Positions 1-6,705 of a stretch of DNA of 17,391 nt are shown piece after piece. The stretch spans positions 1 to 17,391 of the forward strand of contig CALGRZ010000028.1 of the NCBI GenBank assembly GCA_937880705.1. Reading direction: 5' to 3'. The stretch's first letter is position 1. Each line of letters starts with the position of its first letter. The notes under the pieces were generated by a model. It saw only the letters and a list, made by a program, of their open reading frames with translations. It made no database searches and was not told the origin of the DNA. The translations under genes were made by a program, and so were the position numbers. The DNA comes from an uncultured Alistipes sp. (GTDB taxonomy: Bacteria > Bacteroidota > Bacteroidia > Bacteroidales > Rikenellaceae).

Positions 1-532
1 CACCGAGGTCGGCCTTGAAGGGGAGTGTCTGTGAGCTCTTGTCGTAGATGGCCTCTATCTCATCGCCATAGGCCTCGCGGATGGCTGTGGCGATGGCCTG
101 ACGCGAGTGGTACATACCCACCGAGTGGCACTGCACCACGGCCGTGCGGTCGTAGATGTCGACAACAAGGCCGGGCAGCAGGTCACCCTCGCCGTGTATC
201 AGGCGGTAGCATGTGGTCTGCTCGCTATGGGTCATGCCCAGTGCGTCGCGCAGATCCTTGGCCATGGCTATACGCCTGTTCCACCACGCCTGATCGATGG
301 CCTCCTGCTCGAAGCACAGCACGCGCACGGCGATAGAGCCTATCTGGTAGTGGCCGCGAGCGATGAAGTCACCCTGCTTGGTCACCACATCCACTATGTC
401 ACCCTCGGCCAGAGGCTTATCACCCTCCTCGATATGCTCTATGGCACCCGAGAAGATCCATGGGTGGCGTCTTTCGAGTGACTCCTCCTTGCCACGTCGT
501 AGGTGTACGACGGTCATACTCTGCTTCTTCAT
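1..532 (-). CDS. RlmI-like 23S rRNA methyltransferase, N-terminal part (partial)
   Basis: This gene runs off the left edge of the window; 177 codons are visible. The translation starts MKKQSMTVVHLRRGKEES and continues with ERRHPWIFSGAIE, EGDIVDVV and RGHYQIGSIAVRVL, which is the N-terminal PUA domain of the COG1092 (RlmI-type) class I SAM-dependent rRNA methyltransferases. After it comes the linker domain typical of the family, with YRLIHGEGDLLPGLVVDIY. The Rossmann methyltransferase domain lies outside the window, so catalytic residues cannot be checked. In E. coli, RlmI makes m5C1962 in 23S rRNA; the exact target here is inferred. The ATG overlaps the stop codon of the upstream exonuclease gene by four bases (ATGA), indicating translational coupling at the end of a recQ-exonuclease-methyltransferase run. 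Confidence 0.85.
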   Translation of the reverse strand, partial: MKKQSMTVVHLRRGKEESLERRHPWIFSGAIEHIEEGDKPLAEGDIVDVVTKQGDFIARGHYQIGSIAVRVLCFEQEAIDQAWWNRRIAMAKDLRDALGMTHSEQTTCYRLIHGEGDLLPGLVVDIYDRTAVVQCHSVGMYHSRQAIATAIREAYGDEIEAIYDKSSQTLPFKADLG

Positions 533-1218
533 CCTATATCGTTGTTTGGTTTACTCTGCTTGTGTCGGTGGTGGCGATGCCTCCGGCTCTTGGCTTTAGC
601 CTCCGCTGTGGGAGGTGCCACGGGCGCAATCTCATGTGTGGGTGCCTCCTTGAGCAGGGCTTCGTAGATGCGTATGCATACCCACGCATCCGTTGCGGCA
701 TACTCCCTCTGCTGCTCGGTTAGGGTACCTGCCTCCCAGTTGCTCAACCGTTGTGCCTTTGATACCCGCTGACCCAGCACTATGGCCGAGAGCTTGCGCA
801 GGCTCTTCTCCTCGATGCCCCAGCGTGGTGCTTCGTGTTGCAGGTCGATGAAGCCCCGCTCGCGGAACTCGCGCAGGGCGTGCAACGAGCGTATGTCGCC
901 CGCCACGTCGGCACCAACCTTGCGTACGCGCTGCGAGCCCAGCAGCTTGAGGATGCGGTTGTCCAGACGTATATGGTTCAGACGAAAGAGGTAGCAGGTG
1001 GTGGGTGTCGAGAGCTGCAATAGCGACACCTTGTGCGACACTCCCGCCTTGAACGAGGGTCGTGTCTCGGTGTCGAAGCCTATGAGGTCGTACTGTTGCA
1101 GGTCATCGCACGCCGCCTCTACCTGCTCGGCACGGTCGACGATGATAATACGTCCGTCGAAGCGCGCTGCGGGTAGCGAGGCTACAGTGTCGTTATCTAT
1201 GGTTGCCTGAAATGTCAT
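529..1218 (-). CDS. DEDDy-type 3'-5' exonuclease (RNase D/WRN-like domain)
   Basis: A protein of about 229 residues beginning MTFQATIDND. It carries a DnaQ-like exonuclease domain of the RNase D/WRN type: FDTET holds the first Asp-x-Glu pair, VGADVAGDIRSL holds the second Asp, and YAATDAW holds the Tyr-x3-Asp signature of the DEDDy subclass. All metal-binding positions therefore look intact, and 3'-5' hydrolysis of DNA or RNA is expected. The last 25 or so residues form a basic, His/Arg-rich tail (KSRRHRHHRHK), possibly for nucleic-acid contact. The reading frame extends upstream to a TTG at 1251, but the ATG at 1218 is preferred because the family usually begins a few residues before the ITxxxINxLPxxxFxG-like segment seen here. 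It lies 35 bp after recQ and overlaps the next gene by ATGA. Pairing with RecQ suggests a role in DNA repair, which is inference. Confidence 0.85.
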   Translation of the reverse strand: MTFQATIDNDTVASLPAARFDGRIIIVDRAEQVEAACDDLQQYDLIGFDTETRPSFKAGVSHKVSLLQLSTPTTCYLFRLNHIRLDNRILKLLGSQRVRKVGADVAGDIRSLHALREFRERGFIDLQHEAPRWGIEEKSLRKLSAIVLGQRVSKAQRLSNWEAGTLTEQQREYAATDAWVCIRIYEALLKEAPTHEIAPVAPPTAEAKAKSRRHRHHRHKQSKPNNDIG

Positions 1219-1253
1219 ACTTAAAACGAGTGTGTCGAACACAACCGACAAAG

Positions 1254-3179
1254 TTACTCAATAATTTGTAGTTTTCCTCGCTCTGTGAGCGAAATTTTAC
1301 CCTTTCGGAGCAATTTATCCACACAACGAACCACACGCTCTGCATCACCGCCAATCACGGCAGCCAGCTCCTTGATGCTTAAGACGTTGTCTTTCAATGC
1401 GTTTACAATGCGCTGCTCGATGGCCGAGTCGTCGGCGAGGCCTTCGCGTTTGCGCTTCAGGCAGATGTCGCACACGCCGCACTCGCGAGCCTCATTGTCG
1501 CCAAAGTAACGCTCGATGAGCTGGCTGCGACAGAGGCTGTCGTTGGTGGTGTAGCGCACCATGTTGCTGAAACGCTCGTAGATGATCTTGTAGCGTTGCT
1601 GGTAGCTGTCGGGCGATATGTAGAGGTCTTCGATGGGTAGTCGCTCGGTGATGAAGTGTATCATCGGGGAGCGTGACGAGGGTATGTAACGTATGGTATG
1701 CATGCGCCACAGCACCGCCAAGAGCTCGTGCACACGCTCGGGTGTGAGGTTGGCGTGCGAGGCGATGTCCAGCTCGTTGATCGTGCGGAAGTGGGTGAAC
1801 AGACCGTCGTACATACGCAGTATGGTGCGCAGCAGCAGATCCATGTCGTTGCCCCCGACATTGAGCCTGTAGAGCGAGTCGCGCGAGCAGCAAAACATCA
1901 TCTGTGCAGGGCGGTCGTTCTCATCAATGAGGGAGATATAGCCATTCATCTCCAGCAGCTTAAGGGCACTGATGACCTTGCCCGTGTAGATGTGCTCGCG
2001 GTGGCAGAAGTCGTAGATGTTGAAGACAAACGACGCATCCTTGCCATCGCCTATGGCCACCTGCAGGTAGGCCGCAATGCTCTGGTATATATGCTTGATG
2101 TCGTCAATGGGCGGGAACTCCGCCTTGAGGCGTTGCTCGAGGCGCGGAGTGTCGCTCGGCGATGCGAGCAGCACAGCGTAGCTGCGCCTGCCGTCACGAC
2201 CCGCACGACCCGCCTCCTGGTAGTAGGCCTCCAGCGAGTCGCATATCGAGTAGTGCACCACAAAGCGTACATCGGCCTTGTCGATGCCCATGCCGAAGGC
2301 GTTGGTAGCCACCATGATGCGCACCTTGTCGTGTTGCCAGTCATCCTGACGCATCGACCTCTCCAAGGAGGGTAGCCCGGCGTGGTAAAAGCCGGCATTT
2401 ATGCCATCCTTCTGCAGCTGCTCGGCAAGCTGCTCGACACCTTCGCGCGAGCGCATGTATATGATGCCCGAGCCCTCCACACCGCGGATTATGCGCAGCA
2501 GCTGTTCGTACTTATCCTCCGTCTGGCGTACCGTGTAGGAGAGGTTGGGGCGTGCAAAACTCGAGCGCAGGATGTGTGGTGCCTCGAAGCCGAGGTGGTG
2601 CATGATGTCGTTGGCGACCAGCTCTGTGGCCGAGGCTGTGAGTGCGAGGAAGGTGGCTGCGGGGGCATATTGCCTAATCTCCTTGATGCGCAGATATGAG
2701 GGGCGGAAGTCGTAGCCCCACTGCGAGATGCAGTGCGCCTCGTCGATGGCTACAAGGCTGATGCTCATCTGTTTAATGCGTGATCTGAAGGCATCGGTGG
2801 CGACTCTCTCCGGGGCGATGTAGAGCAGCTTTACATCGCCATAGGTGCAGTTGTCCAGGGCTATGTCTATCTTGCGTGTATCCATGCCCGAGTGCACCGC
2901 AACGGCAGGTATGCCGAGCGAGCGCAGGCGGTCAACCTGATCCTTCATCAGTGCGATGAGCGGGGTGATGACGATGGTTAGACCCTCGAAGATCATTGCC
3001 GGCACCTGATAGGTTAGCGACTTACCGCCGCCCGTAGGCATAAGGGCCAAGGTGTCGCGCCCCGCGAGTATCGAGTCGATAATCTCGCGCTGCATCGGGC
3101 GAAAGCCTGTGTAGCCCCACCAACGCTGCAACACCTCCTCGGGGGTGGCGACTGCCGTATGTCCATTTGTCGTTTTCAC
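1254..3179 (-). CDS. recQ: ATP-dependent DNA helicase RecQ
   Basis: This 641-residue superfamily 2 helicase unwinds DNA 3' to 5' in recombination and repair. Motif 0 is FRPMQREII near residue 27, Walker A is PTGGGKS (48-54), Walker B is DEAH (146-149) followed by the RecQ aromatic-rich loop HCISQWGYDFRPSY, and motif VI is QEAGRAGRDGR (321-331). The zinc-binding cysteines are C550, C567, C570 and C573, with the C-x16-C-x2-C-x2-C spacing of E. coli RecQ, but about 200 residues of largely helical sequence separate them from the helicase core, whereas in E. coli they follow it directly. A short helical segment after residue 585 may be a winged helix; no HRDC domain is visible. The start is GTG, and the next in-frame ATG is at codon 29, inside motif 0, so the GTG is probably genuine. 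A -7 box lies five bases upstream. Confidence 0.95.
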   Translation of the reverse strand: MKTTNGHTAVATPEEVLQRWWGYTGFRPMQREIIDSILAGRDTLALMPTGGGKSLTYQVPAMIFEGLTIVITPLIALMKDQVDRLRSLGIPAVAVHSGMDTRKIDIALDNCTYGDVKLLYIAPERVATDAFRSRIKQMSISLVAIDEAHCISQWGYDFRPSYLRIKEIRQYAPAATFLALTASATELVANDIMHHLGFEAPHILRSSFARPNLSYTVRQTEDKYEQLLRIIRGVEGSGIIYMRSREGVEQLAEQLQKDGINAGFYHAGLPSLERSMRQDDWQHDKVRIMVATNAFGMGIDKADVRFVVHYSICDSLEAYYQEAGRAGRDGRRSYAVLLASPSDTPRLEQRLKAEFPPIDDIKHIYQSIAAYLQVAIGDGKDASFVFNIYDFCHREHIYTGKVISALKLLEMNGYISLIDENDRPAQMMFCCSRDSLYRLNVGGNDMDLLLRTILRMYDGLFTHFRTINELDIASHANLTPERVHELLAVLWRMHTIRYIPSSRSPMIHFITERLPIEDLYISPDSYQQRYKIIYERFSNMVRYTTNDSLCRSQLIERYFGDNEARECGVCDICLKRKREGLADDSAIEQRIVNALKDNVLSIKELAAVIGGDAERVVRCVDKLLRKGKISLTERGKLQIIE

Positions 3180-3183
3180 AACA

Positions 3184-3191
3184 CAAAGATA
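3184..3191 (-). promoter_or_regulatory. Bacteroidota -7 box (TATCTTTG) at the recQ start
   Basis: Read on the minus strand, TATCTTTG matches the Bacteroidota -7 consensus TAnnTTTG and ends five bases before the recQ GTG codon. No convincing -33 TTTG is visible at the expected distance. If it is used, the transcript would begin almost on the start codon and be leaderless or nearly so. Confidence 0.45.
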
Positions 3192-3198
3192 CTCAAAA

Positions 3199-3231
3199 TT
3201 TGTTTTGTATCGAGAAATTTTATTACCTTTG
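3199..3231 (+). promoter_or_regulatory. Promoter of the metal locus (TTTG-N21-TACCTTTG)
   Basis: A -33 TTTG at 3199-3202 and a -7 TACCTTTG at 3224-3231 are separated by 21 bp, a good match to the Bacteroidota housekeeping promoter. It faces the PqqD-like gene whose ATG is at 3273, giving a leader of roughly 35 nt. Its -33 box lies close to the oppositely directed recQ -7 box, so this 93-bp gap holds divergent promoters. Confidence 0.6.
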
Positions 3232-3272
3232 TCGCGTTATTATGTGTAACATAAGCAGTCACAGATTAAAAG

Positions 3273-3542
3273 ATGAAGATTAAGGAGCAGTTCAAAGTAA
3301 GAGAGATGGCCGGTGAGCATGTCGTTATCATGCAGGGTAAGCTGGGTAGTGACCTCACGCGCATCATCTCGCTCAATGATAGTGCACTCTACCTCTGGCA
3401 GCATCTCGAAGGACGGGAGTTTAGCGTGGAGCGTGTTGCGGAGCTGCTCGTTGAGCACTACGGCATTGACGATGAGATAGCCTCGCGCGATGCCTCGCGC
3501 TGGGTTGAGCGCATGGAGGAGTGCGGACTGCTTGACCAATAG
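3273..3542 (+). CDS. Stand-alone PqqD-like (RRE-fold) small protein
   Basis: An 89-residue protein resembling the PqqD family: an N-terminal strand-rich part, the SLNDSALYLWQHLEG segment (family pattern LNxTAxxIWxxLxG) and a C-terminal helical part with VAELLVEHYGID and WVERMEECGLL. PqqD-type domains are winged helix-turn-helix RiPP recognition elements that bind precursor peptides and present them to modifying enzymes. No radical SAM maturase or clear precursor is present in the window, so the partner is unknown. It is the first gene of a plus-strand run and ends 22 bp before the small Cys/His-rich protein. Its role in that run is not determined. Orphan PqqD-like genes are known in Bacteroidota, so the absence of a partner is not unusual. 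The family call is fairly sure; the function is open. Confidence 0.75.
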   Translation: MKIKEQFKVREMAGEHVVIMQGKLGSDLTRIISLNDSALYLWQHLEGREFSVERVAELLVEHYGIDDEIASRDASRWVERMEECGLLDQ

Positions 3543-3564
3543 TGATCTCGAACAACAACAGACG

Positions 3565-3987
3565 ATGAAGCGACTGAGGATGATATATACGATGCTGATG
3601 CTGGTGGTCTACATGGCTGCCACCTCGCTCTCATCCATATCGATGCTTCTGTGCGATCACCACAAGCCCCACAGCCACGAGGTTGAGCACCACGACTCGC
3701 GATGTGTGTGCAAGGGCCTGGTCTTCGAGAAGGATTGTTGTAACCATGTTCACCCCGTTCTGGGTGACAACCATACCGACTACATAGTCAAGGAGGCTCG
3801 CAGCGACTCGCGTGCCTCGCAACTCTTGAGCCTGCTGCTCGCCCCCGCTCTGGTGGGTGTAGACTTAACGGAGAGTCTCGCCGAGCGTGAGCCGGGCCGA
3901 CTCATCCTCTACGACGATGGCGATGTGCCGCTTCTGACGGCCTCGGCATCCGTCACGGCACTCCGTGCCCCTCCCGTTTTCGCATAG
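3565..3987 (+). CDS. Small His/Cys-rich exported protein, probable HYC_CC_PP family
   Basis: A 140-residue protein. It starts with a basic, hydrophobic segment (MKRLRMIYTMLMLVVYMAA), a signal peptide or membrane anchor. After this comes a metal-ligand-rich part: CDHHKPHSHEVEHHD, then CVCK, then DCCNHVHP. The extreme C-terminus is LRAPPVFA. The order of a His/Cys cluster, a central CC pair and a terminal Ala-Pro-Pro matches my memory of the HYC_CC_PP family, which is largely restricted to Bacteroidota and often found beside TonB-dependent receptors; its biochemical function is not known to me. A longer reading frame starts at 3490, but that part overlaps the previous gene and lacks signal-peptide character, so the ATG at 3565 is chosen. 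It sits just before the receptor gene. A role in presenting or sensing a soft metal for the receptor is inferred. Confidence 0.65.
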   Translation: MKRLRMIYTMLMLVVYMAATSLSSISMLLCDHHKPHSHEVEHHDSRCVCKGLVFEKDCCNHVHPVLGDNHTDYIVKEARSDSRASQLLSLLLAPALVGVDLTESLAEREPGRLILYDDGDVPLLTASASVTALRAPPVFA

Positions 3988-4032
3988 GGTCGCTGTGGTG
4001 ACCCCGACTCACTGTGCCCAAAAGTTTGGGCA
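3987..4032. promoter_or_regulatory. Two inverted repeats between the HYC-like gene and the receptor gene
   Basis: The 79-bp gap before the receptor start holds GGGTC (3987-3991) with GACCC (4000-4004), and a perfect 8-bp inverted repeat TGCCCAAA-AG-TTTGGGCA (4015-4032). The second is too tight for a stable hairpin loop without opening two pairs and looks like a protein-binding palindrome. No T-tract follows, so neither is a standard terminator. No clear -7 box follows; TAATTTTA at 4045-4052 is a weak resemblance. Confidence 0.4.
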
Positions 4033-4066
4033 TCCTCGGATTACTAATTTTAACTTAATGCGAAAT

Positions 4067-6451
4067 ATGAAAAGATCTCTTATTATACTCATGTTCATCT
4101 TGTGCCTGCCCGTGGTGGCTATGGCACAGAAGAGCCTTGTCGGCAAGGTTGTCGATGCAGATAGCGGTCAGCCCCTTATCGGTGCTTCGATCTATTGGAA
4201 GAATACCACGGCAGGTGCCACAACGTCGACAGATGGCAGCTTCTCGTTGCGCCGTGTGAGTGGCTTCGACACCCTTGTTGTCGACTACCTCGGCTATGAC
4301 CTCTATAGCGAGGAGGTAGACCGCGAGAGCAATAACCTCACCATCGAGCTTAAGGCCTCGGCAGTAGATATTGACGAGGTTGTTGTCGAGGGTCAGCAGC
4401 GAGGCAACTATGCCAAGCAGAGTGGTATCACCCGTCAGGAGCAGATATCGTTTGCCGGTCTGTGTAAGATGGCCTGCTGCTCGCTGGCCGAGTCGTTCGA
4501 GAACTCTGCCTCGGTGACCGTAGGCTATAGCGATGCTATCTCGGGCGCACGACAGATTAAGATGCTCGGTCTGGCCGGCACCTATACACAGATCCTCGAC
4601 GAGAACCGCCCCATCATGCAGGGTGCAGGTGCCGCCTATGGCTTGAGCTACACCCCGGGTATGTGGCTCAACTCTATCCAGGTGTCAAAGGGCGTGGCCT
4701 CGGTTACGGCGGGTCATGAGGCCATCACCGGACAGATCAACCTTGAGCACCGCAAGCCCACCGACGATGAGCGTTTCTTCCTCAATCTCTACTTTGACTC
4801 GGAGCTGCGTCCCGAGATCAACGTCTCGTCGGCAATACCCCTTACGCCCGATAAGAGCCTCTCGACGGTTATCATGGCCCACGGCTCACTCGACACGGCA
4901 CAGCACGACATGAACAAAGATGGCTTTGCCGATATGCCCAAGGCCAACCAGATCAACGTGGCCAATAAGTGGCTGTGGCAGAATGCCGGCGGCGTGCAGC
5001 TGCGCTGGGGCTGGAAGGTGGTCAACGAGAACCGTGTAGGTGGTCAGATAGGCTATAAGAGGGATATGTACGAGCAGATGATGGCCAACCCTCTGGGCAT
5101 GCCCTATGGCTCGAAGATTCACAACCGCAACATCAACGCCTACGCCAAGCTGGGTATCCCCGTAGGCTTTGAGCGCACCTTCACGGGCGACCCCGACGAT
5201 GCTGTGCAGAACAACTTTGCGATGATCCTGGACTACGACAACTACCTCACCGACTCATACTTCGGTGTAAATACCGTCGATGTGGTCGAGAATGCCCTCC
5301 GCTTCAACGCCACCTATGCCCACTACTTCACGCAGCGTTCGTCGCTCAATGCCGGTGCCTCGGCCTATGTGCGCATGATGGACAACGACTATCTGCAGCA
5401 GGCCGTGTCGGGCAGCGATGGCAGCAGCGTGGTGAGCCCTATGTGGAACCTCCGTGGTCGCTCGATGATCGCCGAGCCCGGTATCTTTGCCGAGTACACC
5501 TACCAGATCGAGGAGAAGTTCTCGCTGGTTGTGGGTGTGCGTGGCGACTACTCGATGACCAATGGCGAGTACTACATCGCTAACGATAAGGGCCGCATGC
5601 TCTTCACACCCCGCTCGCACATACGCTGGAGCATCACACCGCGCACCACACTCCGTGCCTCGGCAGGTATGGGCTACCGCCGTCAGAACCTTGTGACGGA
5701 TAACATCTGGATGATGACCTCGTCGCGTAACATCCTCCTTACCGATGCCTTTATGCGTGACGGCAACGATATGGAGGCTGCAGCCACCTTTGGTGGTAGC
5801 CTCTCGCAGACCTTCCGTCTGGCGCAGGACGACATGGCGACCATCAGCTTCGACTACTTCCGCACGCAGTTCTTCAACACCATGGTCTTTGACCAGGAGA
5901 CGGCCGACAACACCACGCTGATATACAACAGCCACGACCGCTCGTTTACGGATAACTATCAGATCGACTTCAACTGGACACCGTTCCGCGGTTTCGACCT
6001 CTTTGCGACATTCCGCTACACCAACGCCAAGATCACCCTTGACCGCGATGGCGAGAAGGTGATGGTCGAGCGACCCCTGACATCACGCTACAAGGGCCTT
6101 ATCAACATCCAGTATGCCGTAGGTCGTTGGGTCTTTGATGCCACGGCACAGGTCAACGGCCCGATGCGTCTGCCCCAGCTCGATGGCGATATGGACAAGG
6201 CGGTCAACAACCCCGACCTCTCGCCCGTATATCCTATGTTCTTTGCGCAGGTGAGCTACAAGATAAGCAACCTTACCCTCTACCTCGGTTGCGAGAACAT
6301 AGCCAACTACCTGCAGGGCACCAAGGGCCACGGCACCAAGCCCATCCTTGGCGGTGATGCCCCCTATGCACCCGGCTTTAACTCGTCGGCAGTGTGGGGC
6401 CCGTTGATGGGGCGTAAGTTCTATATTGGCCTGCGCCTAAACCTCTATTAA
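4067..6451 (+). CDS. TonB-dependent receptor with carboxypeptidase-regulatory-like N-terminal domain (probable metal importer)
   Basis: A 794-residue outer-membrane receptor. It starts with a signal peptide (MKRSLIILMFILCLPVVAMA). Residues about 22-105 form a CarboxypepD_reg-like beta-sandwich (LVGKVVDADSGQPLIGASI, with FDTLVVDYLGY further on). The plug domain follows, with LKASAVDIDEVVVEG leading into LAESFENSASVTVGYSDAI and ARQIKMLGL, and then TYTQILDENRP and SIQVSKGVASV. The remainder is a beta-barrel ending FYIGLRLNLY with the aromatic C-terminus of outer-membrane proteins. Near the plug lies CKMACC (C133, C137, C138), a thiol cluster that would suit a soft metal. The ATG at 4058 is possible and adds three residues. 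The substrate is inferred from context: the downstream HMA-domain protein and the upstream His/Cys-rich protein point to copper, zinc or a related metal complex. No SusD homologue follows, which argues against a glycan system. Confidence 0.9.
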   Translation: MKRSLIILMFILCLPVVAMAQKSLVGKVVDADSGQPLIGASIYWKNTTAGATTSTDGSFSLRRVSGFDTLVVDYLGYDLYSEEVDRESNNLTIELKASAVDIDEVVVEGQQRGNYAKQSGITRQEQISFAGLCKMACCSLAESFENSASVTVGYSDAISGARQIKMLGLAGTYTQILDENRPIMQGAGAAYGLSYTPGMWLNSIQVSKGVASVTAGHEAITGQINLEHRKPTDDERFFLNLYFDSELRPEINVSSAIPLTPDKSLSTVIMAHGSLDTAQHDMNKDGFADMPKANQINVANKWLWQNAGGVQLRWGWKVVNENRVGGQIGYKRDMYEQMMANPLGMPYGSKIHNRNINAYAKLGIPVGFERTFTGDPDDAVQNNFAMILDYDNYLTDSYFGVNTVDVVENALRFNATYAHYFTQRSSLNAGASAYVRMMDNDYLQQAVSGSDGSSVVSPMWNLRGRSMIAEPGIFAEYTYQIEEKFSLVVGVRGDYSMTNGEYYIANDKGRMLFTPRSHIRWSITPRTTLRASAGMGYRRQNLVTDNIWMMTSSRNILLTDAFMRDGNDMEAAATFGGSLSQTFRLAQDDMATISFDYFRTQFFNTMVFDQETADNTTLIYNSHDRSFTDNYQIDFNWTPFRGFDLFATFRYTNAKITLDRDGEKVMVERPLTSRYKGLINIQYAVGRWVFDATAQVNGPMRLPQLDGDMDKAVNNPDLSPVYPMFFAQVSYKISNLTLYLGCENIANYLQGTKGHGTKPILGGDAPYAPGFNSSAVWGPLMGRKFYIGLRLNLY

Positions 6452-6705
6452 TTTGATGTGATAAGGGGCCATCTTTGAAGTTTTGCTTGGTCGAAAATGC
6501 TCATTTACCCTTAAGTAAACTGCGCTTTTCGCCCTGCGACAAAACTCCAAATCTAACCCCTTCTAACAACAAATTAGGGTTGATGCTAAATGGTTGGGCT
6601 CTCTTTGGTTGTAGATGCAAATTTGCATTTTGCCGAAACTGCAAGCCCCCGATAGAGCAATAAAGCGATAAGATAATACGTTAATTAAATAAAACCAAAA
6701 CTGCT
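6452..6705 (+). other. Structured 254-bp intergenic region with a ~100-nt imperfect hairpin
   Basis: No credible gene lies here. Bases 6463-6562 fold into one long imperfect hairpin: AAGGGG (6463-6468) pairs with CCCCTT (6557-6562), AGTTTTG (6479-6485) with CAAAACT (6540-6546) in the same register, and then, shifted by two bases, CGAAAA (6492-6497) with TTTTCG (6526-6531) and TTTAC (6504-6508) with GTAAA (6515-6519). AAAATGC (6494-6500) can instead pair with GCATTTT (6625-6631), so two folds compete. The element could be a degenerate inverted-repeat transposable element, a processed mRNA spacer, or a regulator of the HMA gene. No U-tract follows the hairpin. Confidence 0.5.
6594..6628 (+). 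promoter_or_regulatory. 14-bp palindrome possibly overlapping a promoter of the HMA gene
   Basis: ATGCAAATTTGCAT (6615-6628) is a perfect 14-bp palindrome. Its centre contains CAAATTTG (6618-6625), one base from the TAnnTTTG consensus, and a TTG lies 21 bp upstream at 6594-6596. This is the layout expected if an operator overlapped the -7 box of a promoter for the HMA-domain gene, leaving a leader of about 75 nt. The promoter match is weak; the palindrome itself is certain. Confidence 0.35.

Noticed and set aside
1219..1251. An upstream TTG start for the exonuclease gene.
   Set aside because: It adds 11 residues not expected for the family and would begin three bases after the recQ stop; the ATG at 1218 fits better.
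1698..2375. A 225-codon plus-strand frame antisense to recQ; similar long antisense frames lie at 5255-5935, 9783-10451 and 11903-12571.
   Set aside because: All lie inside well-supported genes on the other strand and reflect codon bias in GC-rich genes. None shows a recognisable protein.
6475..6663. A 62-codon frame with several cysteines in the gap before the HMA gene.
   Set aside because: It starts with TTG and follows the arms of a long hairpin, so the frame is better explained by a structured or repeated DNA element.
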